A stretch of 19,965 nt of DNA from Actinomycetota bacterium. GTDB lineage: Bacteria; Actinomycetota; Acidimicrobiia; Acidimicrobiales; Poriferisodalaceae. The DNA lies in the NCBI GenBank assembly GCA_013151655.1, contig JAADHX010000469.1, positions 1 to 19,965 on the forward strand, given 5' to 3'. Shown piece after piece: positions 5,903 through 14,800 of the stretch. The number at the start of each line of letters is the position of its first letter. The stretch's first letter is position 1. The notes under the pieces were generated by a model that was given only the letters and a program-made list of their open reading frames with translations, did no database searches and was not told the DNA's origin. The translations under genes were made by a program, and so were the position numbers.

Positions 5903-6681
5903 TTTCCACCCCCGAGAAGTGTCCGAACAGCCTCAGCGGTCACGATCGCCATACCAGCCGCCGCTAGACCCACTGCTGTTGCCGCCGCACTGACAGTGAA
6001 TCCGTCAATCACGAGGTCGCGAGAGGCATCGACTAACCACGACACGGGGTTCAGCCTGGCCACCGTTTCGAACCAGCCGCCCGAAAGTTCTGGCGGAAAG
6101 AACGCCGACGACATGAACACCGCAGCAAAGAAGATCGGGAACGAACCGTTTACGGCCTCAACCGATCCGGTGCGCAGTGCAACAATCAAGGCGAACGATC
6201 CAATCGCCCCCGATAGCAGTGAGCCCATCACTACCAAAGCCACAATTGCACCAAGTCCGCCAGCTACTGAAGCACCGAACACCGCGAAGATTCCGACGAA
6301 TGCGATCACTTGCACGACCGCCAGCGACATCACACCCGCCAGCCGCCCTAGAAGGAGCCCAGTGCGACCAACTGGCGCGGCCCTCAGCCGATCCGCGAAC
6401 CCGTTCTCCATGTCGATGGCCATTTCGTTGCCGACCGACGTCGCCCCAAACATGACCCCCTGAATGATCGTTGCCGGCAAGATAAACGTCAGAAACGAAT
6501 CGACTTCGGGAAACCCAGGAATGGACCTGGTCCGGTCGAAAGCCGCGCTGCTTACCGCGCCGAAGAACAACGGAAACACAACCGACGGAGCCCACAGTTG
6601 CGGCTGGCGAATAATCCCGCGCACTGACCGTCTTGCCATAGCCAGGCTCGGGGCCAGGCGTCTACGAACCATTGCGCTCAT
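5899..6681 (-). CDS. ABC-2 type permease, first membrane subunit of a DrrAB-like exporter
   Basis: This encodes 260 residues with six predicted membrane segments (the first at about 30-50, the last at about 233-254). The motif 'GNEMAIDMENGFADRLRAAPVGRTGLLLGRL' (about 83-114) is the ABC-2/DrrB coupling region, and 'MSSAFFPPELSGGWFETVARLNPVSWLVDASRDL' (about 191-224) is the conserved C-terminal loop shared with daunorubicin-resistance-type permeases. Its ATG overlaps the end of the ATPase gene (ATGA) and its stop overlaps the second permease (GTGA). The two permeases are clearly homologous in layout (both have D.(D/E)NGF.DRL), consistent with a heterodimer. Plasma membrane location; role: efflux of an unknown substrate. 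Confidence 0.9.
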   Translation of the reverse strand: MSAMVRRRLAPSLAMARRSVRGIIRQPQLWAPSVVFPLFFGAVSSAAFDRTRSIPGFPEVDSFLTFILPATIIQGVMFGATSVGNEMAIDMENGFADRLRAAPVGRTGLLLGRLAGVMSLAVVQVIAFVGIFAVFGASVAGGLGAIVALVVMGSLLSGAIGSFALIVALRTGSVEAVNGSFPIFFAAVFMSSAFFPPELSGGWFETVARLNPVSWLVDASRDLVIDGFTVSAAATAVGLAAAGMAIVTAEAVRTLLGGGK

Positions 6682-7673
6682 TGGGCCGCTCGGGCCGCGG
6701 CCTCACCGTCCGGCTCGGCCTCTGGGCTAGCTGCTTCGCCTTCTAGCCGCCGCCCGGTGGCCTCGGCAAATACATCGTCGAGGCTGGGTTCGTCGAGCTC
6801 CATGTGTTGAACAACGACCTTGGCCTCGTCGAGCGCGCGCACCACAGTTGTTAGCTGGGTTGCTCCGCCCGCCAGGCCTATCGCCAGGCGGCCTTTGCGC
6901 GCCGGTCTGGGAGGACCAAACTCGGTCAGGACGCGCTCGGCGGTGTCGCGGACGTCTGGGTGCACGTCAATTCGTAGGGTTGGGTCGCCGACGCCCTTTT
7001 TTAGCTCTTCTGGTTTTCCCTGACGCACGATGCGAGCGTTGTCGATGATGGCGATCCGGTCGGCGAGTTGATCCGCTTCTTCGAGGTATTGGGTCGTAAG
7101 CAACACCGTGGTTCCGAACTCAGAATTGAGGCGCCTGACCTCTTCCCACAACGCCTGGCGAGATGTCGGATCGAGGCCGGTCGTCGGCTCGTCGAGAAAC
7201 AACACTTCAGGTTCATGGATGAGAGACATGGCCAAGTCGAGCCTCCGTCGCATACCTCCCGAGTACGTGCCAACCCGCCGGTCGGCAGCGCCGGTAAGGC
7301 CGACCCGTTCGATCAGCTCGGAGCCTCGTTCGCGGCCAACGGATCGGCTGAGTCCATGCAACGTTGCTTGCAGCGAAATCAGCTCCGTGCCGGTCATGAT
7401 CGGATCGATAGCCGCGTCTTGCAACGCAACGCCGATCTTGGAGCGAACTGTCGCGGCCTCGGCCACAACGTCGTGACCAGCCACCCAGGCTTGGCCGGCA
7501 GTCGGCTTCAGCAGGGTCGTCAGCATGCGAACAGTCGTACTCTTGCCGGCGCCGTTGGGTCCAAGAAACCCGAAGATCTCGCCTTTGTCGACCGTCAAGT
7601 CGATCTGATCAACCGCGACCAGATCGTCGAAGCTACGACTGAGACCGACGGCTCGGATCGGGGCCATTGTCAT
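6678..7673 (-). CDS. ABC exporter ATPase, DrrA (daunorubicin-resistance) family
   Basis: This encodes 331 residues. The ATPase core is complete: Walker A GPNGAGKST (38-46), Q-loop Q85 (GVALQD), signature YSGGMRRR (137-144) and Walker B LFLDEPTTGLDP (158-169). The H-loop position reads TTQYLEEADQLAD with Gln195 in place of His, the known trait of the DrrA group. After about residue 235 comes the DrrA-type C-terminal domain, containing 'MELDEPSLDDVFAEATGR' (about 292-309), and a variable acidic/alanine-rich tail. The ATG overlaps the ftsB stop (ATGA); a second ATG two codons later is possible. It powers the two ABC-2 permeases encoded downstream, both joined by 4-nt overlaps. Confidence 0.93.
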   Translation of the reverse strand: MTMAPIRAVGLSRSFDDLVAVDQIDLTVDKGEIFGFLGPNGAGKSTTVRMLTTLLKPTAGQAWVAGHDVVAEAATVRSKIGVALQDAAIDPIMTGTELISLQATLHGLSRSVGRERGSELIERVGLTGAADRRVGTYSGGMRRRLDLAMSLIHEPEVLFLDEPTTGLDPTSRQALWEEVRRLNSEFGTTVLLTTQYLEEADQLADRIAIIDNARIVRQGKPEELKKGVGDPTLRIDVHPDVRDTAERVLTEFGPPRPARKGRLAIGLAGGATQLTTVVRALDEAKVVVQHMELDEPSLDDVFAEATGRRLEGEAASPEAEPDGEAAARAAQ

Positions 7674-8086
7674 TCGCCACGCACCAGCCGCTCAAAGCCG
7701 GGCCACATCCACAAGTCGGGAATGTCGGCGGTGTCGCCGCCTCGGGTTGTAAGCCTGAACAACTGGTCACCTTCGGTGACAAGGGAGAACCGTTCTCTGG
7801 CAATTCGGCTGATCGAGATCCGGTCGTTGAACTGGTCAAGTTCGACCTCGACTAAAGCGACGGCTTCACGCGCCTCGGTGAGTTCGATCCTTCGCTGATC
7901 TAGCTCGTCGCGTTGGGCAAGGTAATCGCCGGTCGGAAACACCGCCACGAACAACACAACACCAACGATGATTAGGCCAACTACGGCTGCGACAACACCG
8001 CCGACAACGCGCGCGGTTCGGCCGCGATTCAGGCGCGGCGACGGAACGGCGGGCTTAGGGGCGCGCTTGGAGTCCTTAACCTTCAC
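7670..8086 (-). CDS. ftsB: Septum formation initiator protein, FtsB/DivIC family
   Basis: This encodes 138 residues: a basic cytoplasmic N-terminus (1 to about 27, rich in K, R and P), one membrane helix (about 28-50), a coiled coil outside the membrane (about 53-90, starting YLAQRDELDQRRIELTEARE), and the DivIC signature 'ISRIARERFSLVTEGDQLFRL' near 90-111. The family bridges FtsL and FtsQ in the divisome. Location directly after enolase is conserved in actinobacteria. The GTG start overlaps the enolase stop (GTGA), and its stop overlaps the exporter ATPase start (ATGA), so it sits inside a tightly coupled chain. The N-terminal tail is somewhat longer than in minimal FtsB, as usual in actinobacteria. 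Confidence 0.9.
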   Translation of the reverse strand: MKVKDSKRAPKPAVPSPRLNRGRTARVVGGVVAAVVGLIIVGVVLFVAVFPTGDYLAQRDELDQRRIELTEAREAVALVEVELDQFNDRISISRIARERFSLVTEGDQLFRLTTRGGDTADIPDLWMWPGFERLVRGE

Positions 8087-9360
8087 TGAGCCGCCAATGC
8101 AGATAGACCCCGGTACGCGGCGCTCTCGCCGAGATCGGCTTCGATACGGAGCAACTGGTTGTACTTCGCGACGCGTTCGCTGCGAGCCGGGGCGCCTGTC
8201 TTGATCTGACCGCAGTTGGTGGCAACAGCCAAATCGGCGATAGTCGAATCCTCGGTGTCACCTGAGCGGTGGCTCATCACGCTCGTATAGCCATTCCGGG
8301 TGGCCAGTCCGACGGTATTGAGGGTTTCGGTGAGGGTGCCAATCTGGTTGACCTTCACCAGAATCGAGTTAGCGATGCCATCGTCGATTCCTCGACCAAG
8401 CCGTTCGACGTTGGTAACGAACAGGTCATCGCCAACCAACTGGACTCGATCAGCAAGTTCCGAAGTGTGGGTCGCCCAACCGTCCCAATCTTGTTCATCC
8501 ATGCCGTCTTCGATCGAGACGATCGGGTAGCGGTCGGCGAGATCGGTCAAGTACGCCGCGAACTCGTTCGGGGTGAGGCTGCGATTCTCACCAGCCAACA
8601 CGTACTGACCGTCCTTGAAGAACTCAGAACTAGCCGCGTCCATTGCCAGAGCGATGTCGGAGCCAGGCTCGAACCCGGCGCGTTCGATGGCTTCCACCAG
8701 TAGAACCAGGGCTTCCTCGTTGGACCCAAGGTCTGGCGCAAAACCGCCTTCGTCGCCAACAGCAGTCGACAGGCCCCGCTCGCCAAGCAGCTTCCTGAGA
8801 ACGTGGTACGTCTCAACGCCCCATCTGAGACCCTCCGAGAACGACGCGGCGCCCACCGGCATGATCATGAATTCTTGTATGTCGATGTTGTTGTCGGCGT
8901 GTTCACCGCCGTTGATGACGTTCAACATCGGAACGGGAAGGACGTGAGCGTTGGGCCCGCCGACGTACCGATAAAGCGGCAGGTCAAGGTCGTCTGCCGC
9001 GGCGTGGGCCACAGCTAACGAGCAGCCAAGAATGGCATTGGCCCCAAGTCGAGCCTTGTTGTCGGTTCCATCGAGATCGATCATCGCCTGGTCGATCAGG
9101 CGTTGGTCAATGGGGTCGTGACCAACCAAGAGGTCCTGAAGTTCGCCGTTCACGTGGCCAACAGCGGTGGTTACGCCCTTGCCCATGTATTGGTCGCCAC
9201 CGTCGCGCAGCTCGGCGGCCTCGAATTGGCCCGTCGACGCACCAGACGGAACAATGGCCCGACCCGATGCTCCAGAGTCGAGCATCACCTCAACCTCTAC
9301 TGTCGGATTACCCCTCGAGTCGAGGATTTGGCGTCCTACAACGCGATAGATACTGCTCAT
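8083..9360 (-). CDS. eno: Enolase (phosphopyruvate hydratase)
   Basis: This encodes 425 residues, normal for bacterial enolase, converting 2-phosphoglycerate to phosphoenolpyruvate in the cytoplasm. Seen in the sequence: N-terminal 'QILDSRGNPTVEVEV' (11-25) and loop SGAST (39-43); the catalytic acid E204 in GDEGGF; Mg2+ ligands D241 (AMDAASSEF), E284 (SIEDG) and D311 (VGDDLF); catalytic base K336 (ILVKVNQIG); and the signature SHRSGDTEDS (363-372). Nothing essential is missing. I start at the ATG at 9360, which has a GAGG ribosome site 8 nt upstream and gives the standard N-terminus; a GTG-type extension to 9381 adds seven atypical residues. It heads the five-gene overlapping chain eno-ftsB-exporter. 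Confidence 0.97.
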   Translation of the reverse strand: MSSIYRVVGRQILDSRGNPTVEVEVMLDSGASGRAIVPSGASTGQFEAAELRDGGDQYMGKGVTTAVGHVNGELQDLLVGHDPIDQRLIDQAMIDLDGTDNKARLGANAILGCSLAVAHAAADDLDLPLYRYVGGPNAHVLPVPMLNVINGGEHADNNIDIQEFMIMPVGAASFSEGLRWGVETYHVLRKLLGERGLSTAVGDEGGFAPDLGSNEEALVLLVEAIERAGFEPGSDIALAMDAASSEFFKDGQYVLAGENRSLTPNEFAAYLTDLADRYPIVSIEDGMDEQDWDGWATHTSELADRVQLVGDDLFVTNVERLGRGIDDGIANSILVKVNQIGTLTETLNTVGLATRNGYTSVMSHRSGDTEDSTIADLAVATNCGQIKTGAPARSERVAKYNQLLRIEADLGESAAYRGLSALAAQ

Positions 9361-9371
9361 GGTGGCGGCCT

Positions 9372-9428
9372 CGCTGCGCAAAGTGACTGGCGAAGGGCCG
9401 AGGGTACCGAACCAACCGACGCTGCGCA
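9372..9428 (-). repeat. 9-bp direct repeat flanking the eno upstream region
   Basis: CGCTGCGCA occurs at 9372-9380 and again at 9420-9428, 48 nt apart start to start, in the 77-nt gap between mazG and eno. Each copy contains the palindrome TGCGCA. I see no good -10 between them; a regulatory role is a guess. Confidence 0.3.
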
Positions 9429-9437
9429 GTCAGATCT

Positions 9438-10895
9438 TCAATCAGTCTGAAGCGCAGCCTCAGCGGTGCTCACCGCAAACTTCGCCGCTCGCCATCGGAT
9501 CATCAGATCCTCTAGACCGAAACTCGTGAGGTCTTCGCCAGCCTCGCGAGCGGCCGCTTCCAGGTGACGCAGTCGGGCGATGAAGGTCCGATTCGAACGG
9601 CGCAACGAAGTGTCGGGGTCGATACCCATGATTCTCGCGAGGCCCACCAATGCCAGAAAGACGTCGCCGAGCTCGCGTTCTTGGCCGTCGAGATCAGTTT
9701 CAGCTCGGAACTCGCCAAGCTCCTCGTCGACCTTTGCTTGGGCCAAAGCGATGTCTGGCCATCTGAAGCCGATGGCATCGCCTTTGTCCATCAGCTTTAC
9801 TGCTTTGGCTAGCGGAGGGAGTTCGGGAACGTTGCCGAACTGGCTCGCGTCGCCTACCTCGGCAGCCTTTAGTCGCTCCCATTGCGCGGTTGCCTCGCGG
9901 GCTGGCAGGTCCGCCAACTCGGCATCAGCGCCAAACAATTCTGGGTGACGGTGCACGAGTTTCTTGCTGATGGACTCAACAATGTCGACCAGATCGAACG
10001 CGGCGGATTCGTCGCCGATGACCGCATGTAGCACCACTTGAAACAGGAGATCGCCAAGCTCGCCGGCCACTGCTGAGCCGTCAGCGTTCGACTCGATCGC
10101 CTCCACAACCTCATAGGTTTCTTCGAGCAGGTAACGCACCAACGACAGGTGGGTCTGGTCGCGGTCCCACGCGCAGTCACGTCGAAGCCGTGCAACTAGT
10201 GCACTGAAGTCGGCTATGGCACTTGCGGGCGACGCCGGCAACGAAGAGATGAACAGCGAGGTCAGATGATCGGCCTCGACGGTCTGATCAATTTGTGGCC
10301 AGGGCACATCGACGATGGCCTCATCGTCGAGCCCCAGGTGATGCAGCACTGTCGCGCGAACTGGCTCTCGGCTACCAAAGGCCAGCTTCACGTCGGACAT
10401 CACGTTGTTGTTGTGGCACTGGCTCACCAGAACCGACCCAGACAGCGTGGGTAGTCGCGCCGCGAAACTGTGACCATCGACCAAACTCACGCCTCGCTCG
10501 ACCGGGTCAATGTTCAAACGCGACCAGGTGAGGTCTAGAAATGACATAGCCGCCAATAGCTGAACCTCGACCGAACCATCGGCTATCAACAGCTCGACTG
10601 TTCGTTCGGCCACCGTGGGTGCTCCTGGCACGAGGTACAGCACTTCGCTGGTCTGGCTTAGCTCGATAAGGTCATCAACAATGGCCGAATAGACAGCCTC
10701 GAACGTGTCGTGCAATTCGTAGAGATAGTCGTACGAAGGTGCGTCGACAACCTCAGCGGCAGGATGGATCGATGTCCGTAGCCGCACCACCGGAGCGGCT
10801 TTGATCGCTTCCACGGTTTCGACTGTCATGAGTCCGGGACCGGCCGGGCCCAGACCACCAATGGTCACCCGCCCGCCTTGATTGCGGTCGGTCAT
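9438..10895 (-). CDS. mazG: MazG nucleotide pyrophosphohydrolase with N-terminal tetrapyrrole-methylase-like domain
   Basis: This encodes 485 residues from the ATG at 10895 (MTDRNQGGRVTIGGLGPAGPG). Residues about 9-225 form a tetrapyrrole (corrin/porphyrin) methylase-like domain: glycine-rich IGGLGPAGPG at 12-21 and YLVPGAPTVAERTVELL at 87-103, as in YabN-type proteins. Two MazG modules follow: one at about 232-345, with acidic metal ligands in LLEETYEVVEAIE (E258, E259, E262) and GDLLFQ (D282), and one at about 360-480 with VDEELGEF (E391, E392, E395) and GDVF (D411). MazG hydrolyses non-canonical or excess NTPs to NMP and PPi, limiting mutation and modulating stress. A GTG at 10919 overlapping the lipoprotein stop is an alternative start. 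Synteny mfd / parvulin lipoprotein / mazG / eno is typical of actinobacteria. Confidence 0.92.
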   Translation of the reverse strand: MTDRNQGGRVTIGGLGPAGPGLMTVETVEAIKAAPVVRLRTSIHPAAEVVDAPSYDYLYELHDTFEAVYSAIVDDLIELSQTSEVLYLVPGAPTVAERTVELLIADGSVEVQLLAAMSFLDLTWSRLNIDPVERGVSLVDGHSFAARLPTLSGSVLVSQCHNNNVMSDVKLAFGSREPVRATVLHHLGLDDEAIVDVPWPQIDQTVEADHLTSLFISSLPASPASAIADFSALVARLRRDCAWDRDQTHLSLVRYLLEETYEVVEAIESNADGSAVAGELGDLLFQVVLHAVIGDESAAFDLVDIVESISKKLVHRHPELFGADAELADLPAREATAQWERLKAAEVGDASQFGNVPELPPLAKAVKLMDKGDAIGFRWPDIALAQAKVDEELGEFRAETDLDGQERELGDVFLALVGLARIMGIDPDTSLRRSNRTFIARLRHLEAAAREAGEDLTSFGLEDLMIRWRAAKFAVSTAEAALQTD

Positions 10896-10905
10896 GGCGT
10901 TGCGC

Positions 10906-11766
10906 TCAGGAATTCGCACCGGGATCGGCCGCGTTGATGCCGGTTCCGCTCCAAACTCCCACAGCTGGGTCGAGCTCGACTACGGCTTCGAGCGCCCGGT
11001 CGTTGAACCACTGCTGCACAATCTGGGTCCGAGCATCGCGTTCGGCCTGGGCCACCAGCTCGTCAGGAGCTGGAGTGCGCTCAATGATGTGGAACCCGAA
11101 GGAACTCTCGACCACACCACTGCGGTCGCCAACTTCGAGCCCAGACAGGCCCGCGGCGAACGCAGGGTCGAATCTGGTCAGGTCGTTGCACCCAAGGTCG
11201 CCCCCTTGGGTGGCACTGCCAGGATCGGTGCTCACCTCGGCAGCCAGCGCTGCGAAATCCTCACCGGCGTCAAGCCTGGCGAGCGCCGCGGCGCCTTCAT
11301 CTTCGGTGTCGACCAGGATGTGGCGCGAACACGGCCGAGACTCGATAAATCCGCTGGTCACTTCGTCGAGTTCGGCTTCGGACGGAACGGCGATACGCAA
11401 CTGATCTACAAGAATCGGGATGTCTTCGTCGATAGCGCGCTGACTATCGAGAACTGGAGTTTCGATTCCCAGGGCAAGAGCCTCGTCGCGAATAGACTCA
11501 AGCAAAATAAGCGACCCAAGAGAGGTTGTTATCCCGGGCCCACCGAGAGACAACGCGCCAGCGGTATCAAAGTCGGCTAAGGCCTCAAGCCCAGGCCGAT
11601 TCTCGGCGTCCTCGTTGCTGTAGAGCTCCAAGAGTTCGTCGATTGTTATTTCGACTCCGTCGACGGTGGCCAGCACCTCAAGGTCGGCGCCATTGCCACA
11701 AGCAGCGCCCAGTAGAGCCACGGAAACAGTTAGCGCTAGGAGCACTAGAACACGACGCACAATCAC
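10906..11766 (-). CDS. SurA/PrsA-like parvulin peptidyl-prolyl isomerase lipoprotein
   Basis: This encodes 286 residues. A signal peptide (basic MIVRRV, then a hydrophobic run) ends in LLGAAC with lipidation at Cys23; glycine at -3 makes the lipobox slightly weak. Residues about 30-50 (VDGVEITIDELLEL) are the SurA N-terminal strand-helix. The parvulin (PpiC) domain spans about 145-232: SRHILVDTEDEGAAALARL, then FAALAAEVSTDPGSATQGGD and the closing GFHIIERT. C146 and C193 flank the domain and could form a disulfide. It is expected to act on the outer face of the membrane as a folding helper for secreted proteins. Start GTG at 11766, 8 nt after a -10-like element. The equivalent locus in mycobacteria carries a lipoprotein gene between mazG and eno. 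Confidence 0.85.
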   Translation of the reverse strand: MIVRRVLVLLALTVSVALLGAACGNGADLEVLATVDGVEITIDELLELYSNEDAENRPGLEALADFDTAGALSLGGPGITTSLGSLILLESIRDEALALGIETPVLDSQRAIDEDIPILVDQLRIAVPSEAELDEVTSGFIESRPCSRHILVDTEDEGAAALARLDAGEDFAALAAEVSTDPGSATQGGDLGCNDLTRFDPAFAAGLSGLEVGDRSGVVESSFGFHIIERTPAPDELVAQAERDARTQIVQQWFNDRALEAVVELDPAVGVWSGTGINAADPGANS

Positions 11767-11774
11767 GGTTGCAG

Positions 11775-11813
11775 ATTCTAGCGACCGCGATGACCGTCGC
11801 TCAGCTCGCGGTC
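11775..11813 (-). promoter_or_regulatory. Candidate promoter and 8-bp inverted repeat before the parvulin lipoprotein gene
   Basis: TAGAAT (11780-11775) is a strong -10 match lying 8 nt before the GTG start; the best -35 at 17 nt (TGAGCG) is poor. Two nucleotides upstream is a perfect inverted repeat, GACCGCGA (11783-11790) and TCGCGGTC (11806-11813), with a 15-nt loop. The repeat occupies the spacer and -35, so it may be an operator; it could also be a U-less terminator for mfd, since no T-run follows. Confidence 0.4.
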
Positions 11814-11839
11814 CGATCGAACAAAACTAGATCGGCGAG

Positions 11840-14800
11840 TTATTCGATTGGGCGAAGCTCCGCCAGGAAAGCAACGAGCTCGTCGACGAGTTTGGGTCCC
11901 GGCTTGACCGGGATGTGAATCTCGCCGGAATCTTCTTTGTACACGGCCCTGTTCACCAGACGTTTCAACCTGGTTTGTTCGCTGATACGAAGCTCCATAG
12001 GCGCGATCTTTGCAGTGGTGTTGCGGAGAAGCGAGATCTCCTGAATACCTCTCGGGAAACACGCGGCCCGCAGTGTCGCTAGCGCCAACAAGTTGACGGC
12101 GGCCTCAGGCACCGGGCCGAATCGATCTGTCCACTCGGCTTCAATATCGGTGACCTGGCTACTTTCGGTGACCGCGGCCAGTCGGCGATATGCCTCGAGA
12201 CGCTGTTCCTCGCGTTCGACATATTCGGTAGGCAAGTAGGCCGGTAGCGGCAGATCGAGCTTGATCTCGATCGGCTCGTCGATCGGCTCGCCCTTAAGCT
12301 CCGCGACAGCTTCGGTGACCATCTGGCAATAGAGGTCGTAACCAACCGCAGCAATGTGGCCAGACTGACCCGCGCCGAGCAAATTTCCTGCACCGCGAAT
12401 CTCGAGATCGCGCATAGCGATTCGAAATCCGGACCCAAGCGCGGTCGCTTCACCAATGGTCTTGAGGCGCTCGTAGGCCTGCTCGCTCAAGACGCGGTTC
12501 ACAGGGTGAAACAGATATGCATAGGCTCGCTGACCCGAACGGCCAACTCGACCTCGAATTTGGTGAAGTTGGCCAAGCCCGAGCATGTCCGCTCGATCGA
12601 CGACCAACGTGTTAACCGATGGCATGTCGATGCCTGACTCGATGATGGTCGTGCAAACCAATACGTCGAAGTGGCCCTCCCAGAAGTCGATCATGACCTG
12701 TTCGAGGCTGCCTTCATCCATCTGCCCGTGGGCCACCGCAACCCGAGCCTCGGGAACAAGAGCCCTCAGATCATCGGCAGTGCGCTCGATATCGGCCACC
12801 CGATTATGAACGAAGAACACCTGCCCCTCGCGCAGCAGTTCGCGGCGAATCGACTCGGCGACCGCTCTCTCGTCGTACTCGCCAACGTAGGTGAGGATCG
12901 GCTGACGCTCCGACGGCGCGGTCTGAAGCAAGGACAGGTCACGGATGCCAGTGAGCGACATCTCGAGCGTTCGCGGAATAGGCGTTGCGGTAAGAGTGAG
13001 CACATCGACGTCGTGGCGCATCTGTTTGATGTGTTCTTTGTGGGTCACGCCGAAACGTTGCTCTTCGTCGACGACAAGAAGCCCGAGGTCGTGAAACCTC
13101 ACGTCCTTTCCTAACAGGCGATGAGTACCAATAACAACATCGACCGACCCCGTTGCCAGGCCTTCAATGACATCACGCTGCTGCGCGGCGGTGAGAAAAC
13201 GAGACAACACCTCGACCCTGATCGGATAGGCACTAAGACGATCTAGAAACGTCTGATGGTGCTGCTGGGCCAAAAGCGTGGTTGGAACCAGCACCGCGGC
13301 CTGCTTGTTGGACTGCACCGCTTTGAAGACCGCCCGCATGGCCACCTCGGTCTTGCCGAACCCGACATCGCCACAGACAAGGCGGTCCATCGGCGCCCCA
13401 TCCTCCATATCGGCCAAGACCTCTTCAATGGCCTTCATCTGGTCAGGCGTTTCCTCGTACGGGAAGGAATCGGCGAGCTCTTGTTCCCACGGAGAGCTTT
13501 CAGGAAAGGAGAACCCCTGGGTCGTTACCCGGCGCTGATAAAGCACAACTAGCTCTTGAGCGATCTCCTCGACCGCCGCACGAACCTTGGCCTTCGCCTT
13601 CTGGAAGTCGACACCGCCCATTTTGTTTAGCGTCGGCGATTCGCCGCCAGAATAGGGCCGAATGAGATCGATCTGGTCCGAAGGCAGATAGAGCTTGTCG
13701 GAGCCCTTGTAATCGAGGATCAGATAGTCGCGCTCGACCCCCATGATCTTGCGGGTGACCATTCCCGCGTAACGAGCAACGCCATGATGGTGATGAACAA
13801 CAAAGTCGCCCTCATGCAGATTCTCGAACGCTGTTGCCTGGCTATTGCGCTTCGGCCGAGCCACGCGATGCGTCCGACGCCGACCGGTGATATCGGCCTC
13901 GGACAAAATCCCAAGGCCATACTCAGGCAGAAACACCCCACGCTCGACCGGTGCCACAACAACATGCCCACCCGGCTTCGCAAGCGCATCAACCGCGCTG
14001 GCTCCGCCATCCACGCTGCTCCGGCTGCCCCCGCCTCCGCCATCCACACTGCTCCGGCTGCCCCCGCCTCCGCCGTCGCGGAGCGTTAGCTGGACACCTT
14101 CGCGGCCAAGGGTTTCGACCAACCGACTGGCCGAACCCGCCCCATCAGCGGCCACAACCAACGTTCCGCCTCTGCCTATCAGAGTGCGGAGTTGGGTAAG
14201 CAGTCGCTCGGCATCACCAGCAACCGTCTCCCACGCCGTTGTTGTAAACGTGACGGCGTCAGGACCATCGGCAACGTTGGCCACGGTCCAGGCCGACGCC
14301 TCGGTACGAGTGAGAAGTTTGTCGAAATCGACATGCAGGTGAGGAAAGGCCTTAGCCGCGCCATCGGCGTCGACCGCACCCCATGTAGCGGCCAGCGAGT
14401 TAGCCAGATCGAGTTCCTCAGCCGTTAAGTCGGCGGCCCGGTCACGCAACCGTTTCGGTTCGATCAGCAAGATCTGAGCATCGTCGCCAACCAGATCGAA
14501 AAGCACCCGTTGCTCGTCGATGAGCCACGGCAGCCACGATTCCATGCCATCGAAGAACTCGCCGTCGCTAAGTCGTTGCCATTGCTCGCGACCCCACGGT
14601 TCGGTGGCCACCAGACGATCGGCTCGGGCCCGCACTTCGTCGGAGGGCAATACCTCACGAGCCGGAAAGAAGCGGACCGAATCGATGTCGACCGTGGAGC
14701 GCTGGTCTGCCACCGAGAACTCAGTTAGCCGATCGACCTCGTCGCCCCACAGATCAATTCGAACTGGAGCGTCAGCCGTCGAACCAAAAACATCGACGAT

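Noticed and set aside
7068..7898. A plus-strand open frame of 276 codons across the exporter ATPase and ftsB
   Set aside because: It is antisense to two well-recognised genes, and its protein shows no motif.
14001..14074. CRISPR-like or mobile repeat
   Set aside because: The two 33-bp units are directly adjacent with no spacers, lie in frame inside mfd and encode a Gly/Ser linker.
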